DNA of 64,000 nt from Margaritispora aquatica (GCA_007644065.1 VJWN01000016.1:543207-607206), one strand, 5' to 3'. Positions 11,620 to 24,406 are shown, counted from the stretch's first letter. Translations and numbers: made by a program. The notes: a model not told the origin generated them from the sequence alone.

Positions 11620-14060
11620 ATGGACTCACAGCAGCAGGTCTTGTTAGAGACTGATGCCAAGTCGATTGGCCCTGGCAAGACTCTCAAAGCGCCCAAAGAC
11701 TCCCTTGTCCCTCACAAAATTGCAGAATTTCCATCAAGTCATCCTCTTAATCGAGAGAGCTCTTCCTCTCTAAAAGAGCGAGGACCGCTTAACAACAATG
11801 CAAAAATTCCTTCTTTGTGTGTGAACTGCAAGGCGCTGATAGAGGCAATTCAAAATCTTGGCGCTTCCAACATACTCCATGGCAAGAAGACACCTGTATG
11901 GACAACCTCCGAGCCCTTGCAATGCGAGAGCTGTGTTCTGTGTGCTCACATCCTAGCAAGAATACCAGATGCAGGGCAGAAAGTGATACAAAAGTACCAG
12001 GCACGAAGATCAAGTCACATACCTTTCAGACGACCAAAGCCAGCAACCATCACTTATTCAGTTCGCAGATCACCAGCTCTAGGTAAAGGACAGCATAAAG
12101 GATTCGAACTGTCTTGGGATCATCAACTCAGATATGGGACCGACAGTACCCCTTTAGAACTTGACTTCACGGACTCTGGAGGCGAATGGTGTGAGTCGTT
12201 GTTCCCTTCTTTAGCGAGGCATTATTCCGAGACATTATAGTTACCGAATTGGAGTCTCAACTCTATGATCGGCATGAAGATGTTGGTGTCTCTACATACT
12301 CACAACAAAGCTGGGATACTGCAATTAGATGGCTGAAAGAATGCTCATCGACACATACGTTGTGTCGACCATTAAGATTCCTCCCTACTCGCTTGATTGA
12401 TGTGGGACCTAGCTCACGCTACACAATCCATCTCCGTGATAAGACAGATATACCACTAGATGCTTCATATGCGACTTTAAGTCATTGCTGGGCTGATTCA
12501 ATTCCTACGAAAGCGCAACTGCGATCGGAGAACCTCGATTTAATGAAGTCAGGCATAGCCGAAGATAATTTACCAAAGACTTTTAAAAATGCGATATTCG
12601 CAACCAGGAAGTTAGGACTTCGATATTTATGGATAGATTCTTTATGTATCATTCAGAACTCTGTAGAAGACTGGCGGCAGGAGTCCAGAGCGATGGGAGA
12701 TGTCTATGCCAATGGATATTGTAACCTAGCTGCAACAGCGTCGGTGGATAGCACTGGTGGGTTGTTCAGAGATCGCAATCCTCTTGTTGCTCAAAGCTGG
12801 AAGGTGGACATAACAATGGATGGGAAAGCCTACCCTTTTCATCTCTTGGATTTTGATCTGTGGCAGCGGAACATAGATGGGAGTCGTCTAAATAGCCGCG
12901 GGGTAAGTTGTCACTCTCTCGTGATACATATCTTATATTTTCACGTTTCATCGATGCCATAGAATATCTCCAAGAGCTAATTTATGGAGAAGTGGGTGTA
13001 TCAGGAACGGTTTTTGAGCCCGCGTACAATACACTATGGACAGGATCAGATCTTCTGGGAATGTCGAGAGAGGGCTGCTTGCGAACTGTACCCAAAGCTC
13101 GCCAGATATCAAATTGGACGCACCCTGGCGTGGGCAAAGCAAGACCTCCGAAGAGGTCGAGACGAAGCATATGTGTATGAGATCTGGAATGGGGTCATCG
13201 AAGCATACAGTTGTACCTCTTTGACCAGGGTAACAGACAAATTGGTTGCCATCTCAGGATTGGCATCTCGGCTATGGAACGTCGTTCGTGATGATTACTG
13301 TGCAGGCCTGTGGCGATATAAACTCGAGGATCACCTTGTATGGCGACGAACATCAAGCCCTGTCTCTACCATTTCACTCAACTATGATATGCGAAGCGAC
13401 CGCAATGTGCAAAAGGAGTTTGTCGCACCAAGTTGGTCTTGGGCATCGCTCGAACACGGTGTTGAGCTTCCCGAGGATATTGAGAAGCGAGAGTACCTAT
13501 ATGCAACGACCATAACCAGGATGTTCAAGATTGATAGTGTTCAAGTGGTCCTCAGAGACTGGGAAAGCCCTTTTGGTGCAATCAAAAGTGGTGCTATTGA
13601 GGTCCGAGGACGACTCGGACGGCTTCCAATCAATCTTGATTCACCAGATGCGTTGGCAAATGACATAAACATGTTACTAAATGATTTTTCCAACCTCTCA
13701 AGTCTCGTTATTCGCGACAAGGAGTACAAAGAGGCGATGATTAGAAGACATCAAACTCTGTCAGCACACTGGAAATTTGAAGGCATAACCGAGCTATATT
13801 TTATGCCAACAAGATACAAAAAGGACAGCTCTAGGAGCACCTATCAGACCACCTATCAAGGATTGGTGTTGCGAAAAACCAGCACTGGCGTGAATTGTTT
13901 CAGCCGAGTTGGATTCTTTGACTGCAAATATTGTGTTTATGAAGTACATGACTGGTGGATGAAACTGTATGAGGACTTTGACACGGAACGAAAAACGTCT
14001 GGGATGAGGTATGCGCCACACCCGGAGGCTGGATTCGAGTACAAATTCACAATAGTTTAA
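11620..14060 (+). CDS. HET-domain protein
   Basis: Three exons, 11620-12190, 12241-12902 and 12993-14060, give 766 residues. The HET core (about residues 270-420) carries its usual blocks: YATLSHCWAD, NLPKTFKNAIFATRKLG, LRYLWIDSLCIIQNS, and the WVYQERFLSPRTIHYG block rebuilt across intron 2. A Cys-rich stretch (CVNCKALIEA, CESCVLCAHIL, about residues 65-110) precedes it, as in many HET proteins. A second in-frame ATG at 11545 would add 25 residues; 11620 was chosen as the start of the better-conserved-looking frame. HET domains mediate vegetative incompatibility and cell death in filamentous ascomycetes. The partner and trigger here are unknown. The C-terminal half contains FVAPSWSWASLEHGV, a standard feature of long HET proteins. 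Confidence 0.92.
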
Positions 14061-14427
14061 TGGAGGGCTTGTTAGACGCTTCTAAGGCTCTACAAGAACT
14101 ATGTTCTAGGCATGATAACTTGAGCCGAGCTCTCCATCCATATTTGAGTGTCAAGTGCTCGTCAAGTAACAGGTATTAAATCACTGAATGACCATCGAAG
14201 CATCCTCAAGCTCTCTGCTGCGAGGACAGACTCATTATCTATGATTGCAGTGTTGACATGGCTGAATAATGTTTCTTTCACAGCTCATCCCCGTTAGGCT
14301 CACCCGAGACGAAACGACAAATACGATTTTCAGATTATGCTTTCCACAACTCTAGAGAAACAGAATGTCTGATCCTAGCGTGGAATGCAAATCTCGTAGC
14401 GTGTCTACATCAGCTTTGTCACCAGTC
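14061..14427. other. Intergenic, convergent 3' ends
   Basis: Between the HET gene and the F-box/TPR gene. No gene or repeat was seen. Confidence 0.5.
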
Positions 14428-15630
14428 TCATTGATTTGTTTGATTCGTCTTTCCAATCTTCTCCCTCGCCAGTAAAATCTTCTCAGTGCCATCCTTTCTC
14501 CGAGGGTATAGCTTATGTGCCAGCTCAAACGCCCTAGTTGCTTTCTCGTAATTAGCATCGTCATATAGCGCCTGTCCAATCCTTCTCTGTATCGATGCTT
14601 TTCCAGCGTTGGTGATGGCATTAGGCGCATAATACACGATCTTTGGCAACATCTCCCAGGCCGACATTGCTGCATAAAAGGCACGTGAATGTTGTCTAAG
14701 CAAAGACCACAACTCAGATAGTCGCATGCGGATGGTCAACATAAGCAATTGAATCTCTGTGGTGAGTGCCGTATCACCAGACATCTCGATGTACCATGCG
14801 GGGAAGCTGGCGAGATAGTATGTCATTTCATATTCACCAAGTGCGGCGCCATAATCTCTCGCACGTAAGAAAACATCACCACGCTTTTGGCAGTCTTTGA
14901 TCTGATTGACTGATTCTCTAGAGTTCGGAGACGGCAAATTCGTACAAGTCAGCAGCGCCTCTCTTTCATCCGAGGAGATTTGGCCATGGATGTTGAGAAT
15001 GATAGGATGCCCAACTTTCCAATGGCCAAGGTATAAGTATTTGCTCAGTTGACGAATGCCTTTCATGCCGTCCAATAGCATGTTTCTTGTTCTGTGGCAA
15101 CTTGAGAAATGTCCTTTCAGAGAGCTAAACTCTAGTTCGATGCGCACAGTAGGCTCGAGTCCTGCAATTGTGGAATGGAAATAGTTCAGCATCCGAACGA
15201 ACTTTGGTAGATGTCGCCCCGCAAAGACCAAATGCTCAACTTCTTCTTCCGGCTCATCCAATTCTTGATACGGAGAGTGGCCTCCGTCTGTCACATATTT
15301 GATTCTCAGCCCGTAGCTGTGACATCTCATATCAACGAGCCCACTCTCAAAGATCGGAATGCAACAAGACAATTTAGACCGCAAGTTGGACGCGTTGTGT
15401 TCGACAGCTACAAACGCGTTTTGTGAATAGAAGTAATGCAGGACTTCCGATGATAGAGCTCTGTTCACGAGGGACAGCGACGTGGCCGCAGTGTAGATTG
15501 AATGAGGTTTTGGATATGATGCGTCGACAATAACGTTGTTTTGATCCAGCAGCAGGTAAGCGTATAATCTCAATCGAATCTCGACAGGAATACCGATGAG
15601 TGAAGGTATTGACATGTCCACATTGATCAA
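14428..15630 (-). CDS. F-box-like / TPR-containing protein
   Basis: A single exon encodes 400 residues. The N terminus (SLIGIPVEIRLRLYAYLLL, about residues 10-28) resembles the short F-box-like helix common in fungal proteins of unknown function. The C-terminal half has two TPR-like units: KRGDVFLRARDYGAALGEYE at about 265 and RIGQALYDDANYEKATRAFE at about 355. An internal Met at residue 6 is an alternative start. F-box proteins usually recruit substrates to SCF ubiquitin ligases. Here the motif is weak and the substrate unknown, so the role is open. The last residues are Lys/Thr/Asn-rich. Confidence 0.75.
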   Translation of the reverse strand: MINVDMSIPSLIGIPVEIRLRLYAYLLLDQNNVIVDASYPKPHSIYTAATSLSLVNRALSSEVLHYFYSQNAFVAVEHNASNLRSKLSCCIPIFESGLVDMRCHSYGLRIKYVTDGGHSPYQELDEPEEEVEHLVFAGRHLPKFVRMLNYFHSTIAGLEPTVRIELEFSSLKGHFSSCHRTRNMLLDGMKGIRQLSKYLYLGHWKVGHPIILNIHGQISSDEREALLTCTNLPSPNSRESVNQIKDCQKRGDVFLRARDYGAALGEYEMTYYLASFPAWYIEMSGDTALTTEIQLLMLTIRMRLSELWSLLRQHSRAFYAAMSAWEMLPKIVYYAPNAITNAGKASIQRRIGQALYDDANYEKATRAFELAHKLYPRRKDGTEKILLAREKIGKTNQTNQ

Positions 15631-16082
15631 TAAGGAGACGAAGGATTCAGTCGTGGCTCTCTTCTTTAAGATTGTTTTGACATAGAATTGGATCTGGAAA
15701 TCTCGTATTCAAGTCCGATGGATCACAGCAACAAAAGGTGCGGTAAGTGGTTGAAATGGGGACCTTGAAATGAAACTGAACATCTTGGCATCACATGACA
15801 ATTGCGTATCAAACCAGTCACATGAGCATTAGGTGAACCTGAGAGAATGTGGAGTGTCCATTCGACTCTTTCGTCTTTTGAACAAAGTTCGGGATGCGTT
15901 TTGACTTGGTGGGGGTAGCAATCAACAATTTAGACAAGACTGACAACGAATTGCACTCCAACAGAGCCATCAACTAGACATTTGACAACACTGCAAACCT
16001 TCCATAGTACATTGTTTATCGACACAGCAAGAACTTGCAATCAAGATACACCATCCACTACATCGAAGAGATTTCGTTGCGG
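15631..16082. other. Intergenic
   Basis: Promoter side of the F-box/TPR gene and 3' side of the first 2EXR gene. Nothing else was recognised. Confidence 0.5.
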
Positions 16083-17442
16083 CTAAGCGATTCGAATCTC
16101 CAAAGTATCATTCTGGCCCATCCTTGGTACAGACAGTATTTTCTCAGACACTTTCAATCGCATCCCATAATAATATGCATAAGCATTCAAGATCGGTATA
16201 CCACTGCTTGTCCAATAATCCTGCATCACTTGAAAGACAGTCGTTTCATGATTGACCGTCAAAACCGTGGATGGCAGCTCTCCGCACCATACATTCAGAG
16301 TCGTGGAAAAGTCTTTTCTTGCTGCCCACCACTCCATCTCAAGTTTTTTCAGCAAAGCTAGGGCATTCTCGGAGACGATATTCTTACGGCAAATGACCGG
16401 CATGGTCCAACGAGGATACTTTGAGGATGTCTCCCATATCATCATTCTCTCATGTTGAAATCGGGCTTTTAATTTGTCTTTGATGAAGGCCGTTTCGCGT
16501 GCAATATGACCCAAATATAGTTCATTGTCGATCTTCCTCTCCTTCTCATGATTTTCCCTATGCAGGCTATATGGCTGAGAATAATGATCAAGAGCTGTGG
16601 TCATGTCATAAACTTCCTTCAAGACCAAATCTATGCTCTCGGAGGCATCATGTTCCTGGATGCAGAATGTAAGATTCTTGACCCCTCCAAACCAGCGCAA
16701 GATTCTGCAAACAGATTGAGCTTTGAAAGAGGTCGCGATTGGCAGACTTCTGGGTTTGTATGAAGCCCATTCTTCACCGAGGGCGAGATTTTGCACTTTG
16801 CTGATATCTGTCCCAAGTACAGTTGAAGGGAGGTCTCGGTCTCGACGAGTCAACCTCCACTGGGCTAATTCGGTGAAATACAAGGTATCGAGTCGAAAAT
16901 TGAACCAGATGCCTGCCTGATCACCTAGAGTGCGGAAGGCTTGCTCATAGCCATCTTCAAGACAGATATCATGTGATTCTTTGCAAGTAATCAGTAGAAC
17001 AGGGATTGGTTCGCAAGTCCTTAAAGCAAAGCATGGCAAAGGTCCATAGTCGATGCTTCTCGATTGAGGGGGTATTCTCCTTCCACTATGGTTTAAAGAT
17101 GAGACCGACGAGGTATCGAAGAATAATTCCTCGTTATTTTCGAGAGCAATGTTTGACCATACCCTAGAGCAAGTTCCTCCGTTCAGCTCTTTTGGTTCTA
17201 CTTGAACGATTCGAGGTTCGGGAAGAACATGTCGCCATCTGCTAAGGTTAGTTGAGGTTCTTAGCTGCAGCTTGATGCTGGGGATAAAGTGTGTGGCTTT
17301 GAGTATCTGTGACAGCGGTCAAGAATGGCATCGGAAATTCCACTTACATTTGCAGCCGCAGTTCGCTAGGCAGGTCACTAAACTTATGAAAACTGGTCGG
17401 AGGCGCTGCTTGTGGCTGATTTTTAGAGCTATTGGTTGACAT
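16083..17442 (-). CDS. 2EXR domain protein (copy 1)
   Basis: Exons 17442-17348 and 17238-16083 give 416 residues. The first exon contributes a disordered N terminus and KFSDLPSELRLQ; the second begins IWRHVLPEPRIV. The joined motif, followed by CSRVWSN and LLITCKESHDICLEDGYEQ, is the signature of the 2EXR family, abundant in Leotiomycetes and Sordariomycetes and of unknown function. The intron is 109 nt, with CTAAC close to the acceptor. The joining codon ATA (Ile) restores the family's E-L-R-L-x-I-W motif, which supports the model. It is in tandem with copy 2 (17911-19350) on the same strand. Confidence 0.88.
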
Positions 17443-17910
17443 GTCACTGTGTCGATCTAGATTCGAGCTGCAGTGAGGCATAATCAATGACACATTGGTG
17501 GATTGGGAAGTGGAGATGAATTCAAGTTGGGCTTGTGGTGATTCAGAGCAACCAGGAATTCCAGAAGCTTGACGAGGCCATCTAAAATGTGGATTGGTGG
17601 TCGTGAGTCGTGATGAGATTTGAGTTTGAGCTGAACGTCATCAATGCTTATCGAATTTCAGGCTGACTTCACACCAGGGCGCGTAAGCACGTGATGAAGA
17701 AACGCTGCACTACCTAACGTAAGGCAAAGTAGATCTTACTACTGGTTTGGATCTCTGAGATATTTAGGTGTATTGATTAGATTTTGAATTTGCTTTGTAT
17801 TTCTTAAATATTAATGAAGCAACCAAGCTCGGGATTAATCACCTTTCGAGAATGTGAAGCGTAGGTTACGCCTGCGCTGTATGCGTTGTCAAGCAAAGTG
17901 CTGTTGTCAC
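17443..17910. other. Intergenic between two 2EXR genes
   Basis: Promoter region of copy 1. It holds an AT-rich patch near 17760-17830. No gene was recognised. Confidence 0.5.
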
Positions 17911-19350
17911 CTACAGACAGTCAACCGTGATAACGCAACCATCAACAGCTCCAGGCAAGGTGAATAATATATGCACAGTATCTGGCAACAACCGGTCGAA
18001 GCCGCCAATCTCGGTATTCGGACAGCTCATCATGATCTTCGTGTCTTTCGAGATTTCGTTCAAATCTGCAAACCGTTCCCATATATCTGCCAAGGTAGTC
18101 TCGACAGATGCGATGTATGACATAGGATCTATTCCAGGATAAGAGATGCTGAGATTCAACTTGTACGCAGCTTTCTCCTTTTCGTATTTCTCTTTCGCCT
18201 GCTCGAAACTTAATTTTTGCTCAATGGTGACAACAGCCAGGCGACTGCACTTGGGCATGATGAAGTCAGTATTCATCCGTGGATACTCCCAATCTCCCCT
18301 TTCCATACTCTTTCGCATGGTCTCTCCTAGCTCCTGTCGCTTAGCTTCCAAATCGCATATCTCATTTTGCAAAAGCGCCAAATGCTTTTGAAGCACCTGA
18401 TCAATTATCGGAATATTCTCTCTTGCAGTTTGGGGACAGAATGGGAGCTGATACATTTTCATCCTTGGATCCTCAGAATCGAGTGCGGCAGCTATATCCA
18501 TCAAAGCAAAGTCGTCAAGCACAACTCTGTCGTTATCGGCTGATGCTACAAACGCAAAGTCCGTGATATTGCGAAACCAAGACAACATTTCGGCATCCCA
18601 CGGGCGATTACCCATCCAAGAAAAGCCATCGTCCCTCGAGTGCCCGAGCGCAAGTTTCCTCACTAGAGCCCCGTCATAACCGAGATCTTCGGGAGTGCAG
18701 CCATTTTCGAAATGCGCTGGTTCCATGTACAGTGTATCATGCTTGTAGGAGAACCAAATAGTACCTAGGCAACCAAAGCTACCAAATGCTTGCGTGTATC
18801 GTTCGTCGATGGCCACCTGATATGACTCCTTGCATATGAAAAGAGTGACAATAGGCTTAACTTCAGAAGATCGCGCTCCCCAGAGTTCGTCTGGTCCACA
18901 CCCAAACGAAGACTCGTGCGAGGACGGATTCTCGACAAGATTCCTTGATGGAATGACCTCGAGCTCCTGGACATCCCCCTCATCCGTTCCCAGGATACTA
19001 TGCTGTTCCGTATCAGACTCAGTTTGAGCAGCAGGCGAGTGGCTTTCCTCGCGCTGCTGCGATAGAACGTGATCAGTGTCAGCCTTATCACCAGTAGACA
19101 CAATGTCAAGCGACTCCCAACCCCGCACATGAAAGACCTCTCCATTCAACTCCATATCAAAGAACTGCTCATTTCCCTCCTCATCATTGATGCAATCGCT
19201 CCAAACTCGAGAGCACTTGCCTCCCTTGAGTTTCCTTAGCATAACATGTACAACCCGAGGCCCTGGAAGGGTGTGGCGCCAGACCATGCGGCGAAGCTCA
19301 ATTGGAAGTTTTGGGAAGCATGTAAATAATGTATTGTGTGGTTCGGACAT
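17911..19350 (-). CDS. 2EXR domain protein (copy 2)
   Basis: A single exon encodes 479 residues. The N terminus carries the family signature: FPKLPIELRRMVWRHTLPGP, then KCSRVWSDC and LFICKESYQVAIDERYTQAFG. Residues about 95-160 are an acidic, low-complexity insertion absent from copy 1. A charged helical stretch (about residues 325-400, LQNEICDLEAKRQELGE and KEKYEKEKAAYKLN) could be a coiled coil. Function is unknown. It is clearly paralogous to copy 1 immediately downstream, and more distantly to copy 3 at 24407-25408. Confidence 0.88.
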   Translation of the reverse strand: MSEPHNTLFTCFPKLPIELRRMVWRHTLPGPRVVHVMLRKLKGGKCSRVWSDCINDEEGNEQFFDMELNGEVFHVRGWESLDIVSTGDKADTDHVLSQQREESHSPAAQTESDTEQHSILGTDEGDVQELEVIPSRNLVENPSSHESSFGCGPDELWGARSSEVKPIVTLFICKESYQVAIDERYTQAFGSFGCLGTIWFSYKHDTLYMEPAHFENGCTPEDLGYDGALVRKLALGHSRDDGFSWMGNRPWDAEMLSWFRNITDFAFVASADNDRVVLDDFALMDIAAALDSEDPRMKMYQLPFCPQTARENIPIIDQVLQKHLALLQNEICDLEAKRQELGETMRKSMERGDWEYPRMNTDFIMPKCSRLAVVTIEQKLSFEQAKEKYEKEKAAYKLNLSISYPGIDPMSYIASVETTLADIWERFADLNEISKDTKIMMSCPNTEIGGFDRLLPDTVHILFTLPGAVDGCVITVDCL

Positions 19351-19964
19351 CTTGGAGAGGCGTACGGCTTAACTGAGTCTGTCGAAAAGAATATGTATAG
19401 AGAACACAGTAATCGCTGAATGGGGAAAAGAGGACGATGAGATGGCTGCTTTTGGTAAGCAGACACTAGTCCGAAAATAGAATTGCAGTTAGACGAAAGC
19501 TCATGGGTTTCTGTCAGTAGACGAATTTTCTTCGCATTTTTGCACCTTAGAAAAGCTCATGATAGCATAAGATGAGAAGACTATCCATCTATCAAGTTTT
19601 TAGGTTGGTTGTATACCTACTAAGATCAAGCGTTAACTCTGTTTGTCACATGACTCGATCGTATGCTTGTATAATAGCCATCTTTTAACATGATTTTGCA
19701 ACACAAACTGAGCAGCAATGTAACATGAGTATTGAGCAAAAAGCAAGAAAATAATTGATATATTGCAATGACTCAAAAAGGAAAGACAAAAAGCCAACAG
19801 AAAACTCCATCAAGATGGAACCTGCCCATCACTTATGCAACCCAATGCCCTCCCAGCTCCATCGCTTTTGCATTGAAATGCCCCTTGCACAATCCAATCC
19901 TCGATAATAAACTAGAAATGCAGCATCCCAACGCGTAAGAACACATTTTCGCTCGATCCCCTTA
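19351..19964. other. Intergenic
   Basis: Promoter of 2EXR copy 2 and 3' flank of the next gene. AT-rich around 19650-19780. No gene was recognised. Confidence 0.5.
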
Positions 19965-21737
19965 CTACCTCATTCTGTAGACTGGCATCCCTGTCGCCAC
20001 AATTTTGTCAGCGGTACTTCTGCACCAGCTCAACTCAACCTCCATATTCATTTGATATTTTTCTTGCATAGTGATGAATGTACCCCAGGCACAATCAAAA
20101 GCTAGCAAGCAGTTGAGGTTTCCAGTAATCATTCGAGCCGATACGAAGAAGTATTCAATACACTGACAAGCTATCCTGGACCATCTATTCACAAATTAGC
20201 ATATCTGCGATACAGGAGCAACTAAGTTGAAGATCAGATAGTGCCACTTACTGTAAGCACTCCTCGATGGCAGTAGATAGAACAGGTCGTGCTGTCTCAT
20301 CCTCGTCCTTCAAATCATCAGCCAGCTGACACACCAGCGAGAATAGGGCGGTGCGAATCGCTGCATAACTGGTAAAACAATTTGCAGCCATATCATCTTG
20401 AAACATCAGTGCTTCGTTACGTAACCCGCCCCATAGAGCTGGCTGAATACTGTAGATATAGAGAGGTGGGGCATATTCTTCTGTAAAGTCTGCCATCCAC
20501 TCGTTCAAAAAGGAGACCATCTTGTCGAGCTTCTTCAGGAGTCTCCTGGAAGCATTGGAATTTCGTCCAATGCTTCTATCGTACATTTCCATTACACATG
20601 GAAGTCGGAATCCAATGTCCAAGAGTGAATGAAGCCCATCGGATTCCGTTTCTGAGTCTCCATCTCGCCATGGGTGGTTTGTCCATTCGGATCGTGCTAG
20701 AAACGTTGATCTGCGATTTAATATGAGGAAAGGAAGTTGGACTGTGCGATATCCTAAAAACTGTTAGCATCTTGGTCTACATGCGCTAGAGGAGAAATTA
20801 CCAACCTTTTAATTGCCGTCTAGCGAGTTCGGAATCGAGACTCGCTGGCCCTGAGTGTTCAATCAGAGCACCTACACCTTGAAGATGAAGGGAGAATCCA
20901 TCCCATGACTTGTTGAGCAACAGTTCTGACATTGAAATTGTCATGGCAGTGGTGGATAGAAGAGCCGCCTTTTCTTGACCGTTATGATGAACATATACAT
21001 CGAACGCCTCTCTCAGTCTTCTAAGTGCTCTTGTCTGTATGTGCATCGCTTGAACAGCCAAATCCGAATCGTTATTCTGGATACTTAAAAGTCTCAGTGA
21101 TGAAGCTAGTAGTGCTTCTCTCAACATCTCACATTCAGTCGATGTCGCCTCAAAGGTATGAGCTATCTTCCATTTCCAGCAGCCGATTTCAACGCGAACA
21201 TAACTTGGTGGGAGGGACACATTTGTGTCAAAAACTGGCATTTGTTCTGGTGCTGGTATGTGAGCCTCAGAAAGTGATTCTGGAGAGATCAAGACTAGGG
21301 ATAGTGGGCTTTGACTCTCATGGTTGGGCATACTTTGATCCCGAAACGCTGTGATGAAGGCGTTGGCATATACCGATCCCATATCAATTTTGAGGGGCAG
21401 ATTTAGTATCCATCTGGTTGAACGCCCCTCCGGCGTGCTGGATAATCTTAATTGCCGTGCTGGATCCTCTATTTGAGCTACAGAGGTTCTTCTAGAAGCG
21501 ACTCCTGACTCTTGACTCTGTGATTGACTTGCAAGAGCTCGCTCTCTGTTGCGTTGTCGAAAAGCTCGAACATTTTCTCGAACTTGTTGACGACGAGCTG
21601 CTGCTCGTTGAGCATCTGTGCCTGCGTCCTGTTAGCAATGATCTACCCAATGGTGAAATTACACAGCGACGTTGCTTCTCGTTGCACAAACATATGCAGA
21701 GGATGAACGTACCAGGTAGCCTTGGTCTGCCGGGCAT
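19965..21737 (-). CDS. Fungal transcription-factor-like protein with bZIP-like basic region
   Basis: Exons 21737-21713, 21621-20806, 20753-20252 and 20184-19965 give 520 residues. The 25-nt first exon encodes MPGRPRLP and joins through the second of two adjacent acceptors (ending GACGCAG) to TDAQRAAARRQQVREN, then VRAFRQRNRERA. That is the basic region seen at the start of a large group of fungal regulators. There is no Zn2Cys6 cluster and no clear leucine zipper. The rest (MGSVYANAFITAFRD, LLLNKSWDGFSLHLQGVGALIEHSGPAS) matches the fungal-specific transcription factor-type helical region, where a block on membership of the local group ends in GLRNEALMFQ. Nuclear regulatory function is inferred. 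Targets are unknown. Confidence 0.82.
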
Positions 21738-24406
21738 TGCGACCAATCTCGTGCGAGTATGTCATTTTGAAGGCAAATATTGCGGCAGTGGATGCTGTTA
21801 TATTGATTTTGAACAAAGAGCAAAAAGCGTGGCTCATCGACTTAATCATAATAGTACATAGAAGACTTAGAGATGTTCGAGATGCCTCACTTCCGCGTGT
21901 GATCTCCATACCGAAAGCCGCGCTCAATTAGTACTAGCATCCCTTTTCCTACTCCGTAACAAAAAGGCTAATCCATTTCAAAACTAGCATCGTCGTTGAC
22001 ACTGCCGACGGCGTCGTATTTCAGCTATCTCCATTGGCCAATCTTCAGCATAGGGGGCTCTAAACAGGAGTTCGAATACCTTTCGAGCCGCACGGAGTAT
22101 AGAAACAAAGTCGAGATCTTCAAAGCCGAGGCACCAAATATGTTGACTGAGAATTCGAGCATTGAATGCAATAATTTCACTAATCACTAATTCCCTCGGT
22201 ATGAGAACACGGAAGCACCGCAGTTAAAGGGCCATACGTTGTTGCATGCGAAATCGGTGCTAGAATCTGATGCACCTACATGTGTCGGCACTGTAGCCGA
22301 GAAAAGTACTTGGTGGCTTGATAAAAGAAAGTATTGGAGGCACTGGAGACACAGATAGAAAGCCGCATTTCCTGCTGACTACATCATTTTGCCACCTCAT
22401 CCAAAAAGAGGCCTTACTGAGCGGCCACTAAGATCGCAACTGTGCAGTAGTCTACGCGTATGGCCGCATATGACGGCTCGCATATCGGTGATCGCGGAAT
22501 CTCAAAGGCGCTTCAAACTCAAAATAACAGCACAAGGAATCTCAAAGGGTATGCAACTAAATTCCAGCCCTATCAGAGAGTGGCGCTTCTGTAAGGAACA
22601 CGGAACACACACCAAGAGCTCCGAGCCTGGACGGACATATCAACAGAGATTCCCCCAAATCTTCAGGAAGCCAAGATTGATCGTCGTGGAAATCACTTGA
22701 CACCAAGCCCATATTCCAAATGGAAGGACTGACACTCGCTCCAACAAAACAAATCCAGAGGCATCGCGATGGGGGTCATAAAAGGCCAACTTTGGCAACC
22801 TCGGCATGAAGATGACAATTCGACAGAATTGAGGAGTACAATCCTGGGATTAGTTGACGAAGAAGGAATATTCTTGTTCTCTGGCTTCAAATCGTGGGCA
22901 GTGTCTCTGGAGAAAAATATGCGACATCAGAGCCAGCACAGTGGAAAGTTGGGTATCTGGAATTGAGCGTCTGTGCATCAAACAGGGATTAGGCGGAGTG
23001 ATTGCAACAATTGAGCCGACGAAAAGAAAGGCGAATCATCCACTTGAGATGGTGTGAATGCAATTGATGACACAGAATAGGATGATGGAGCTGCGAATAA
23101 AGGAAGAGTTGATAGATGGAGGACGTTTTGGGTACGGCAAAGTCATGTGAGCGCCCCAGAGCAGTATATCTCGCCTAAGCAGCTAGAAACTAACCACATC
23201 GACACCTTGTTCTTTTGAATCTTCGATATTTTCCTAATATCTATATCATGATCTAAGCATTCTATATAAAGACATCAGATCCAACAATCTTTCCTCAATT
23301 TCACGGCATTCGCTTGGAAACTCGTCACGTCAAGTCTGTACTTGATCTGTATTAGGTGGTATCGCCTACCCAGTTCGTTTTGGTTATTTGCCCACGGCAA
23401 TCATAACGAAGCTACTCTAGCTGTCATTGGGAAATTTAATATGGAATGGGTAATAAAAAAAAACGTTCAATATTTTGGTTGATGGAAAGCCAGTGGTTGA
23501 TTCTTGGGAGTGGGGTTGAAGCTAAAGGTCGACGAGTGACTTGGCGTGGTTCGGGATTGCGAATTTGCGACTGAAATCCTATGGCATGTTTTTCGGATTT
23601 TGGTGAAAAGATTGACAGATGTCAAGTCGTATAGACTTCACAAGATACGGGATGCGTGAGGGTTCCAGCTCCTATGTAGCTTCGGGTAAATTAGTCAAGT
23701 GGGATGAAAATGGAATGTAATACTCACTTTTCTTTTGAAAGGCTAAACATATTCGGGGGAGAAATGAGGTACAGCTAGTCTGGGGGTTGGTCGCCGTCGT
23801 GTGGATAGATGTGATTGAACTAGTTTTTTTTCGCAGGTGGGATTCCAGTTGAAAGGTGAGCCTGAGGATGATGTGCTGGGTTGTGTAGTCAAAGAAAGGC
23901 TTTGGTCAAAATGATAATTGGTTGCTGAGAATGTCTAAAGTATGTGTGGTTTGATGCTGTGGGCTTTGGTGATGTTGACAGTTTGTGGTGCAAGTGAGCC
24001 AATTGTGAGAAAATGTGGAAGAAAGGTCGAAAAGTTTGAGGGAAAGAAGTTGCTTGATATACCCCGTGGAGGCGCTAGTACCGCTGCTTGAGGTAGTTTA
24101 TGTAAAGTGAATTGAAATACTTGCAAGCTACCATCCTGCTCTTGGTTGATAAATGAGGCAGGTAGCATGAAAAAGTTCTTAAGCGAGATTTAGGAAGCGG
24201 GGAAGAGATCGTCGAGTTAACTTGTTCTAACGTGAGTTTGTGTACATAAAGGTTTCTAGATATTCGACATTCCAACATCCTTTCATATCTCGCCCTGTCA
24301 AGTTAGCCTCTTCAGTGCCGATTCCTCATTCATGCCTCTCGACATACCCTTCCCTACATCCATGTCCTCTCATATACCACGATTAAGTTGAGGCCAGACA
24401 GGCAGA
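21738..24406. other. 2.7 kb gap without a recognisable gene
   Basis: Short open frames only (up to about 103 codons, 22389-22700 on +), with no family match. An open minus-strand frame runs from 21927 into the first exon of the regulator and could be a 5' extension or uORF. An A-rich run lies at 23457-23464. No transposase remnant, terminal repeat or tRNA was recognised. Confidence 0.45.

Noticed and set aside
22060..22110. GGAGTTCGAATACC, resembling a tRNA T-arm
   Set aside because: No acceptor stem, D-arm or anticodon arm can be built around it.
22389..22700. 103-codon + strand frame in the 2.7 kb gap
   Set aside because: Composition is not coding-like and no family features are present.
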